Source: Allobosea sp.
GTDB lineage: Bacteria; Pseudomonadota; Alphaproteobacteria; Rhizobiales; Beijerinckiaceae
Assembly: GCA_021732895.1 (NCBI GenBank)
Contig: JAKFWE010000023.1
Coordinates: 1-7,022, forward strand
Reading direction: 5' to 3'
Length of the DNA stretch: 7,022 nucleotides
The notes below the pieces were generated by a model, which did no database searches, was not told the origin of the DNA, and saw only the letters and a program-made list of their open reading frames with translations. How positions within the stretch are numbered: the first letter of the stretch is position 1; each line of letters starts with the position of its first letter. Both the position numbers and the translations under genes were made by a program. Shown here piece after piece: positions 1-4,153 of this stretch.

Positions 1-158
1 GCGGGGCGGATGATGGTCGCTGGTAAGGCGTCGGGCCGGCGGCGGCAAGGTCGCGCCCTCGCCGAGGCCGCCATATGCTTTCGCTATCCGCGCGAGAGCG
101 AAATGCTGTTGGTCGCCACGACCTTTTGCCTTCACTGTCGCGCCAGGCACGGCAAACC

Positions 159-165
159 GGGGAAG
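159..165 (+). promoter_or_regulatory. Ribosome binding site that sets the SDR start
   Basis: GGGGAAG lies five bases before the ATG at 171. It supports that ATG over an in-frame upstream ATG at 75, which would add 32 residues ahead of the normal Rossmann-fold start. No comparable purine run precedes position 75. Confidence 0.65.
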
Positions 166-170
166 AATCG

Positions 171-917
171 ATGCGGCTCAAGGGCAAGACGGCGCTGGTC
201 ACCGGCGCGGCGCAGGGTTTCGGGCTGGGCATCGCCGAGACCTTCGTTCGGGAGGGCGCGCGCGTCGCCGTCCTGGACATCAACGCCGACAGGGCCAGGG
301 AGGCCGCCAGGGCGATCGGCCGCAAGGCGTTCGCGGTCGCCTGCGACGTCGCCAAGGGCAAGAGCGTCGACAGGGCGGTGGCGCGCGTGCTGGCGAGGTT
401 CAGCCGGCTCGACATCGTCGTCAACAATGCCGGGATCAGCCATCGCAACCAGCCGATGCTCGACGTCTCGGAGGAGGAGTTCGACCGCGTCTTCGCCGTC
501 AACGTCAAGTCGATCTTCCTGATGGCGAGGGCTGTCGTGCCGCATTTCCGCGAGCATGGCGGCGGCGTCATCCTCAACATCGGCTCGACGGCGGGCCTGC
601 GCCCGCGCCCGGGCCTGACCTGGTACAATGGCTCGAAGGGCGCGGCGAATCTGCTCTCCAAGTCGATGGCGGTGGAGCTCGCTCCCGAGCGCATCCGCGT
701 CAACGCGATCGCGCCGGTCGCCGGCGAGACGCCGCTGCTGGCGACCTTCATGGGCGAGGACACGCCGGCCAGGCGCGCGCAGTTCACCGCGACGATTCCC
801 TGGGGCCGGCTCTCGACGCCGCAGGACATCGCCAACGCCGCGCTGTTCTTGTGCTCCGACGAGGCCGAGATGATCACCGGCAGCGTGCTCGCGGTCGATG
901 GCGGGCGCTGCATCTGA
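171..917 (+). CDS. Short-chain dehydrogenase/reductase (classical SDR, 248 aa)
   Basis: An NAD(P)-dependent oxidoreductase of the classical SDR family, acting on a carbonyl or hydroxyl substrate in the cytoplasm. The substrate cannot be read from the sequence. Visible motifs are the cofactor loop TGAAQGFG (G12, G16, G18), an acidic D36 at the end of the second strand that favours NAD(H) over NADP(H), D59 near the adenine site, NNAG at 85-88, and the catalytic set N111, S139, Y152 and K156. The active site reads YNGSK rather than the commoner YxASK. The C-terminus ends in the usual SGSVLAVDGG-like turn (TGSVLAVDGG here). Length is typical for a single-domain SDR of about 250 residues. The ATG at 171 was chosen because of its ribosome binding site and because the Rossmann strand starts five residues later. 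No pathway neighbour is visible; the next gene is convergent. Relatives are often labelled 3-oxoacyl-ACP reductase or glucose 1-dehydrogenase, but neither is supported specifically. Confidence 0.93.
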   Translation: MRLKGKTALVTGAAQGFGLGIAETFVREGARVAVLDINADRAREAARAIGRKAFAVACDVAKGKSVDRAVARVLARFSRLDIVVNNAGISHRNQPMLDVSEEEFDRVFAVNVKSIFLMARAVVPHFREHGGGVILNIGSTAGLRPRPGLTWYNGSKGAANLLSKSMAVELAPERIRVNAIAPVAGETPLLATFMGEDTPARRAQFTATIPWGRLSTPQDIANAALFLCSDEAEMITGSVLAVDGGRCI

Positions 918-918
918 G

Positions 919-946
919 CCGGGCGTCGAGACCTCAGCCCGCCCGG
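919..946. terminator. Possible bidirectional hairpin between convergent genes
   Basis: CCGGGCG (919-925) and CGCCCGG (940-946) form a perfect 7-bp inverted repeat with a 14-base loop. It spans the 16-base gap between the SDR stop (915-917) and the phosphoesterase stop (934-936, minus strand) and runs into the phosphoesterase 3' end. There is no T-run on either side, so a classical intrinsic terminator is not shown, and at this G+C content such a repeat can occur by chance. Confidence 0.25.
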
Positions 947-1824
947 ATCAGCGCCATCTCCTGAACGCGCATCACCATGCCGTCTGGCTGGAAGCCGCGC
1001 CGTTCCAGGCTGATCGCCGGCGCGGCCGCGTCGCCCTCGATCCGGAACAGGTGCCACGCCGCCATCTCGCCATGGCCGAGCGGGCCGATCGAGGCCGAGG
1101 GCACGCCGACGATCGGCACGTCGCGCCCGGCCCCCGGCCGCCAGGCCAGCGAGAATTTGTGGTTGTGGCCGTGGATCACGAGATCCGCCCCGGTGCGCGC
1201 CAGCATCGCCTCGAAGGCGTCGGCGTCGACCAGTTCCCGCGAGCGCCGCGCGCCGCCGACATAGGGCGGGTGGTGGATCAGCACCACCCGGACCAGCCCC
1301 TCGTCGCGCGCCCGGTTCAGCAGCGCCTCGGCTTTCGCGATCTGCTCGCGCCCGACGCGGCCCGTCGCCATCAGCGGCAGGGTCGGGACGCCGGAGCTGA
1401 GCCCGATCAGCGCGACCGCGCCGTGGCGTCGAAACCAGGGAAAGCCGACATCGCCGTCGTCGCCGACGCACCACGGGCCGAGCTGGCCGGTCAGCGCCTT
1501 CAGCGACGAACGCGCGTAGACGTCGTGGTTGCCCGGCACGAAACTGACTTCGGCGCGTGGGCCGAGCGTGTCGAGAAAGGTCACCGCCGTCCGGAATTCG
1601 CCGGGCAGGCCGATATGGGCGACGTCGCCGGTGCAGGCGACATGGTCGGCGGCCTGGGCCTTGATGTCGGCGACGATCAGCGCCAGCACGGCCATGTCAT
1701 GGGCGTGGCGGCGCTTGCGCCGCCAGTTGACGTAGCCGGTGGCGCGCTTGCCGAGCAGCTCGTGCAGCGAGAACCGCACGAGCGGGCCGAGATGCGGGTC
1801 GGACAGATGCGCGAGCGTGAACAC
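934..1824 (-). CDS. Calcineurin-like metallophosphoesterase (about 296 aa)
   Basis: A cytoplasmic metal-dependent phosphoesterase of the calcineurin-like (Metallophos) superfamily, which hydrolyses phosphodiesters or phosphomonoesters with two metals. Numbered from the GTG at 1824, all five metal-binding blocks are present: SDPH (D9, H11), TGD (D67), GNHD (N99, H100), the histidine of LIHHPP (H184) and GHNH (H220, H222). The protein resembles the CpdA/Icc-type cyclic-nucleotide phosphodiesterase group in its block spacing, but the true substrate is unknown. The start is ambiguous. GTG at 1824 puts the conserved FTLAHLSDPHL strand at the N-terminus, as in relatives. A TTG at 1860 would add 12 Gly/Ala/Arg-rich residues and is less likely. 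Neither has a good ribosome binding site. A stop at 1914-1916 limits any longer start. A small membrane-protein gene lies just upstream on the same strand and may share its transcript. The 3' end converges on the SDR gene. Confidence 0.92.
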   Translation of the reverse strand: MFTLAHLSDPHLGPLVRFSLHELLGKRATGYVNWRRKRRHAHDMAVLALIVADIKAQAADHVACTGDVAHIGLPGEFRTAVTFLDTLGPRAEVSFVPGNHDVYARSSLKALTGQLGPWCVGDDGDVGFPWFRRHGAVALIGLSSGVPTLPLMATGRVGREQIAKAEALLNRARDEGLVRVVLIHHPPYVGGARRSRELVDADAFEAMLARTGADLVIHGHNHKFSLAWRPGAGRDVPIVGVPSASIGPLGHGEMAAWHLFRIEGDAAAPAISLERRGFQPDGMVMRVQEMALIRAG

Positions 1825-1894
1825 GGCGGCTCGCTTGCCAGCGGCGCGTCCTTGCGTCAAGGGCGGCCGGCCGCCTTCGCCGGACTTTCCAACC

Positions 1895-2038
1895 TCAGTT
1901 GGCGGCGCCGGTCAGTTCGGAAACGACGCGCGAATCGGTCAGGGTGAGAGCCGGCCGCCAGACATAGGCGGGCCTCGCGCGCAGGCGGGCGATGATGAAC
2001 GAGAGCAGCATGACGAAAATCCCCAGCAGTGAGACCAT
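1895..2038 (-). CDS. Small single-pass membrane protein, unknown function (47 aa)
   Basis: I do not recognise a family. The ORF starts at ATG 2038-2036, preceded directly by AGAGAAG as a tight Shine-Dalgarno, and ends with TGA at 1897-1895. Residues 2-19 are strongly hydrophobic (VSLLGIFVMLLSFIIARL) and are followed by an Arg-rich stretch RLRARP, which predicts one transmembrane helix with the C-terminal part cytoplasmic. A polar 25-residue tail follows. About 40 of 47 codons end in G or C, matching real genes nearby, whereas the DNA just upstream of the ATG is AT-richer; this is the main argument that it is coding. It lies on the same strand as the metallophosphoesterase, leaving a 34- to 70-base gap depending on that gene's start, so cotranscription is plausible. 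An in-frame TTG at 2086 would lengthen it to 63 residues but extends into the likely regulatory region. Confidence 0.6.
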   Translation of the reverse strand: MVSLLGIFVMLLSFIIARLRARPAYVWRPALTLTDSRVVSELTGAAN

Positions 2039-2062
2039 CTTCTCTGCCGGCTTTGCGGCGCG

Positions 2063-2078
2063 TTTGTGACGTAACAAA
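2063..2078. promoter_or_regulatory. Imperfect palindrome, candidate operator in divergent gap
   Basis: TTTGTGACGTAACAAA is a 16-bp palindrome with 14 of 16 positions symmetric. It sits 25 bases upstream of the small membrane-protein ATG, where a repressor or activator site could act on the minus-strand genes. It does not match the CRP consensus, whose half-sites need a 6-base spacer. No regulator is identified. Confidence 0.35.
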
Positions 2079-2104
2079 ACCGGCAATGAACCTCAGTCAT
2101 GCGT

Positions 2105-2116
2105 TTTATGCATAAA
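2105..2116. promoter_or_regulatory. Perfect 12-bp AT-rich palindrome in divergent gap
   Basis: TTTATGCATAAA is perfectly self-complementary and lies 32 bases before the Nudix GTG start. It may be a regulator site or part of an AT-rich promoter. I could not place confident -35 and -10 boxes on either strand. Its centre is 40 bp from that of the palindrome at 2063-2078. Confidence 0.3.
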
Positions 2117-2148
2117 CAGTTCACTCTTTCTTTGTATTCGGTCCGATC

Positions 2149-2613
2149 GTGAGCGGGGCTGGGCGACCTTTGCGCTGGCTGCTGCACCAGTATTTCCGCG
2201 TCGCGCGCGGCATGACGCTCGGCGTCCGCGCCGCCGTGATCCGCGACGGGCGCGAGGTCTTTCTGGTGCGCCACACCTATGTGCCCGGCTGGCATCTGCC
2301 GGGCGGCGGCGTCGAGACCGGCGAGACGCTGGCCGTGGCGCTGGCCAAGGAACTGGGCGAGGAAGCTTGCCTGCGCCTGACCGGCCCGGCGGCGCTGCAC
2401 GGAGTCTTCTTCAACCGCGCCGCTTCGCCGCGCGACCATGTCGCGGTCTTCGTGGTGCGGGACTTCGCGGTGGAACGCGTCAAGCAGCCGGACCGCGAGA
2501 TCGCGGAGGCCGGCTGGTTTCCGCTCGACGCGCTGCCGGAGGGCGTGACGGCGGGGACGCGGCGGCGGCTGGCGGAGATCGTCGAAGGAGGGACGGTCGA
2601 GGAGGACTGGTGA
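2149..2613 (+). CDS. Nudix hydrolase with variant Nudix box (154 aa)
   Basis: A cytoplasmic Nudix-family pyrophosphohydrolase, expected to cleave a nucleoside diphosphate linked to another group (NTP, NDP-sugar or similar); the substrate is not predictable. The fold begins around residue 24 (LGVRAAVI), followed by the typical FLVRHTYVPGWHLPGGGVE run at 38-56. The Nudix box is at 53-75: G53, E59, then K67-E68-L69-G70-E71-E72-A73-C74-L75. Compared with the consensus GX5EX7REUXEEXGU, the Arg is replaced by Lys and the second Gly by Cys. The metal-binding glutamates E68, E71 and E72 are kept, so activity remains plausible. The GTG start at 2149 includes a WLLHQYFRVARG leader common in this subgroup; an upstream in-frame stop at 2113-2115 limits the N-terminus, and ATG 2212 (M22) is a less likely alternative. 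There is no obvious ribosome binding site. The gene is divergent from the small membrane-protein gene. Confidence 0.88.
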   Translation: MSGAGRPLRWLLHQYFRVARGMTLGVRAAVIRDGREVFLVRHTYVPGWHLPGGGVETGETLAVALAKELGEEACLRLTGPAALHGVFFNRAASPRDHVAVFVVRDFAVERVKQPDREIAEAGWFPLDALPEGVTAGTRRRLAEIVEGGTVEEDW

Positions 2614-2666
2614 GTGCGCCGGGAGGGGTTTCCGATCGATCGCGCCCGTGGGCAGAGTCCGAGAAT

Positions 2667-2689
2667 TGCGTCAAGCGACACTTGACGCA
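2667..2689. promoter_or_regulatory. Operator for the higBA module (9-bp inverted repeat)
   Basis: TGCGTCAAG and CTTGACGCA are perfect inverted 9-bp arms separated by five bases (CGACA). The right arm contains the promoter -35 box TTGACG. The site lies 28-50 bases before the toxin start, where HigA, or HigA with HigB bound, is expected from family knowledge to repress its own operon. The geometry is seen directly; binding by HigA is inferred. Confidence 0.7.
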
Positions 2690-2710
2690 TGACGACTTGG
2701 CCATTATCTC
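2682..2710 (+). promoter_or_regulatory. Sigma-70-like promoter of higBA
   Basis: The -35 box TTGACG (2682-2687) is followed after 16 or 17 bases by a -10 box, TTATCT (2704-2709) or TATCTC (2705-2710). This predicts a transcription start at about 2716-2717, essentially on the GTG codon of the toxin. The -35 box lies inside the operator's right arm, so repressor binding would block RNA polymerase. Confidence 0.65.
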
Positions 2711-2716
2711 GACATC

Positions 2717-3004
2717 GTGGAGATCGTGAGCATACGTCACAAGGCCCTTCGCGGCTTTGCGGAGACCGGCAAGGCGAAAGGGCTGCCAGGCAATCTCGTC
2801 GGCCGCCTGCGCAACATGCTGGCCTACCTTGCCGTCATCGAAACGTTCGAAGAGCTGAACACGCCCCCCAATTACGGCGCGCACGAATTGACGGGCGATC
2901 GACGTGGAATCTGGTCGCTGACCGTCACCAAGAACTGGCGGATGACATTTCGCATCAACGCGGCCCACGCAATCGAAGACCTGGATCTGGAGGATTACCA
3001 CTGA
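2717..3004 (+). CDS. higB: HigB/RelE-type toxin (95 aa)
   Basis: The toxin of a type II toxin-antitoxin module of the RelE/ParE superfamily, HigB branch. HigB proteins characterised elsewhere are ribosome-dependent mRNA endonucleases. Visible family marks are the N-terminal IRHKALRGFAETG (6-18), H56 in GAHELTGDRRG, the core strand GIWSLTVTKNWRMTFR (64-79, with W74 and R75), and the C-terminal D93-Y94-H95 corresponding to the catalytic DYH tail of HigB. Length is usual for the family. Start: GTG 2717 gives the expected short lead before the RHK motif; GTG 2726 (92 aa) is possible. The predicted transcription start falls at GTG 2717, so the message may be leaderless or nearly so. The gene overlaps higA by one base (TGATG). 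An ATA codon near the start and lower G+C than neighbouring genes suggest acquisition by transfer. The toxin appears intact. Confidence 0.92.
   Translation: MEIVSIRHKALRGFAETGKAKGLPGNLVGRLRNMLAYLAVIETFEELNTPPNYGAHELTGDRRGIWSLTVTKNWRMTFRINAAHAIEDLDLEDYH
2989..2994 (+). promoter_or_regulatory. Strong ribosome binding site of higA inside higB
   Basis: GGAGGA lies nine bases before the higA ATG at 3004, within the last codons of higB. It is far stronger than anything before the toxin start, so it should favour translation of the antitoxin from the shared mRNA. Confidence 0.7.
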
Positions 3005-3306
3005 TGGCCATCACACTGCATGCAAGCTTCGCGGTCCATCCCGGAGAGTGGCTCCGATCGGAGATCATCGCGCCATACGGGCTCAGCGTCACGACGGCCG
3101 CCGAGAAGCTCGGCGTCACCCGCCAGGCCATGAGCAATCTCCTGAACGGCCATGCCGGCCTGTCGGCGGAGATGGCGATCCGGTTCGAGAAGGCCTTCGG
3201 CCTGCGCGCCGACACGTTGCTGCGCATGCAGGCCGTGCACGACCTCGCCAGGGCGAGAGCTCATGAAAAGGATATCAAGGTGACGCGGATCGCAGCCGCG
3301 GCCTGA
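3004..3306 (+). CDS. higA: HigA antitoxin, XRE-family helix-turn-helix (100 aa)
   Basis: The antitoxin and autorepressor of the module. It neutralises HigB by direct binding and, from family knowledge, binds the operon's operator through its XRE-type helix-turn-helix. Marks seen are HPGEWLRSEII at 12-22, the typical HigA start, and the helix-turn-helix region at about 28-65: TTAAEKLGVTRQAMSNLLNG (30-49), followed by GLSAEMAIRFEKAFG. The distal RMQAVHDLARARA (74-86) matches the usual HigA dimerisation helix. The start is fixed by the ribosome binding site at 2989-2994 and the one-base overlap with the toxin stop, which implies translational coupling. A much longer in-frame reading from 2689 is not the gene, because it would run through higB in another frame. 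The toxin-first order is the standard higBA arrangement. The C-terminal tail is short and charged, then alanine-rich. Confidence 0.93.
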   Translation: MAITLHASFAVHPGEWLRSEIIAPYGLSVTTAAEKLGVTRQAMSNLLNGHAGLSAEMAIRFEKAFGLRADTLLRMQAVHDLARARAHEKDIKVTRIAAAA

Positions 3307-3486
3307 CGAGCGGCGGGCCGGCTGTCGCGATCCCGATGGACCCGTCGCCATCCCTCTGCTACAGCCCGCGCCCATGACCAACAGGCAAGGCCTTCATTCC
3401 CCGCGACGACCGGTGCGCTGAGCGCGCGATTCGGCAGGCCCCGTGCGGCCCTGCCTTGATGATATCCGTCGCAGGTTTCGCCCGTC
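3307..3486. other. Intergenic gap after higBA; weak hairpin only
   Basis: No convincing gene is seen in these 180 bases. The clearest structure is a hairpin with GGCAGG (3433-3438) paired to CCTGCC (3450-3455) and a two-base inner extension with one bulged C. It is followed by TTGAT rather than a T-run, so it is at best a weak terminator for higBA. The ATG at 3374 opens only 15 codons. No clear promoter for the acetyltransferase was found. Confidence 0.4.
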
Positions 3487-3996
3487 ATGACCTCGCTGCC
3501 GCTGACCATCCGCCACGAACTCCCCGCCGATTCCGCCGCGATCGAGCGGCTGCACGCGCGCGCCTTCGGGCCGGGGCGCTTCGCGCGCACGGCGTTTCGC
3601 CTGCGCGAGGGCGTGCCGGCCGATGCGGGGCTCAGCTTCGCCGCCCATGTCGGGACCTTCCTCGTCGGCTCCGTCAGGGTCACGCCGGTTCTGGCGGCCG
3701 GTCACGGCGCGCTGATGCTGGGGCCGCTGACGGTCGATCCGGCCTTCGACGGGCGCGGCATCGGGGCGGCGCTGATGAACCGCGCGATCGAGGCCGCGCG
3801 CGCGGCCGGGCACGATCTGATCCTGCTGGTCGGCGATGAGCCCTATTACGCCCGCTTCGGCTTCGGGCCGGTGCCGCCCGGCAGGCTCGCCCTGCCCGGC
3901 CCGGCCGATCCTGCGCGCTTTCTGGCGCTGGAGCTGGTCGAGGGCGTGCTGGCGGCGCGGCAGGGCGTGGTTATGCCGCTGCGCTCGCGGGCGTGA
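3487..3996 (+). CDS. GNAT-family N-acetyltransferase, YhbS-like (169 aa)
   Basis: A cytoplasmic acetyl-CoA-dependent N-acetyltransferase of the GNAT superfamily, closest in appearance to the YhbS group (COG3153). The acceptor substrate is unknown. The N-terminal strand TIRHELPAD (7-15) and helix IERLHARAFG (19-28) precede the central strands. LGPLTVDPAFDGRGIGAALM (78-97) holds the acetyl-CoA pyrophosphate-binding loop in R/Q-x-x-G-x-G/A form (G89-R90-G91-I92-G93-A94). LLVGDEPYYARFGF at 113-126 is the signature that points to YhbS-like proteins. Length is normal for the group. The start is ATG 3487, with only a weak AGG about 12 bases upstream. The gene ends six bases before the palindromic repeat, and the next gene is convergent. 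No broken or missing core motif is seen. Confidence 0.9.
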   Translation: MTSLPLTIRHELPADSAAIERLHARAFGPGRFARTAFRLREGVPADAGLSFAAHVGTFLVGSVRVTPVLAAGHGALMLGPLTVDPAFDGRGIGAALMNRAIEAARAAGHDLILLVGDEPYYARFGFGPVPPGRLALPGPADPARFLALELVEGVLAARQGVVMPLRSRA

Positions 3997-4002
3997 AGCG
4001 CG

Positions 4003-4150
4003 CCGTCATTCCGGGGCGACCCGCAGGGTCCAGCCCGGAGCCCATAGACACAGGTTGCGCGGAAACGAGCACCGCGTCTCTCGCCTCGATCGGCTTGCGC
4101 AGCGGTCATGGGTTCCGGGCTCTTCGCTGCGCGAAGCCCCGGAATGACGG
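4003..4150. repeat. Nested-palindrome dispersed repeat filling a convergent gap
   Basis: The outer arms CCGTCATTCCGGGGC (4003-4017) and GCCCCGGAATGACGG (4136-4150) are a perfect 15-bp inverted repeat. Inside them, 4032-4045 pairs with 4108-4121 (AGCCCGGAGCCCAT against ATGGGTTCCGGGCT, one G-T mismatch). Each side also carries a small hairpin between its two arms: GACCC-gca-GGGTC at 4018-4030, and CTTCGC-tgc-GCGAAG at 4122-4136. The element spans 148 of the 157 bases between the acetyltransferase stop (3996) and the last base of the large membrane-protein gene (4154). The terminal sequence matches a style of dispersed palindrome that I recall from Hyphomicrobiales genomes, so it is probably multicopy, but other copies cannot be seen in this window. 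It may also end transcription from both sides. Confidence 0.8.
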
Positions 4151-4153
4151 AGC

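Noticed and set aside
75..170. N-terminal extension of the SDR from ATG 75
   Set aside because: It would add 32 residues before a normal SDR N-terminus and has no ribosome binding site, while ATG 171 has GGGGAAG five bases upstream.
1825..1860. TTG start at 1860 for the phosphoesterase
   Set aside because: It adds 12 residues not expected in the family and has no better ribosome binding site than GTG 1824. It is not excluded.
898..1947. A 349-codon open frame on the plus strand
   Set aside because: It is antisense to the metallophosphoesterase, whose five metal-binding blocks are all intact. The plus-strand translation has no recognisable motif.
2063..2078. CRP/FNR-type binding site
   Set aside because: TGTGA is present, but the opposing half-site is not at the required six-base spacing. 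It is kept only as an unassigned palindrome.
2689..3003. Longer higA reading from ATG 2689
   Set aside because: The frame overlaps the operator, promoter and all of higB, whereas ATG 3004 has a strong Shine-Dalgarno and begins at the normal HigA N-terminus.
3433..3455. Intrinsic terminator for higBA
   Set aside because: The stem is short, has a bulge, and is not followed by a T-run, so it is mentioned only as a weak hairpin in the intergenic entry.
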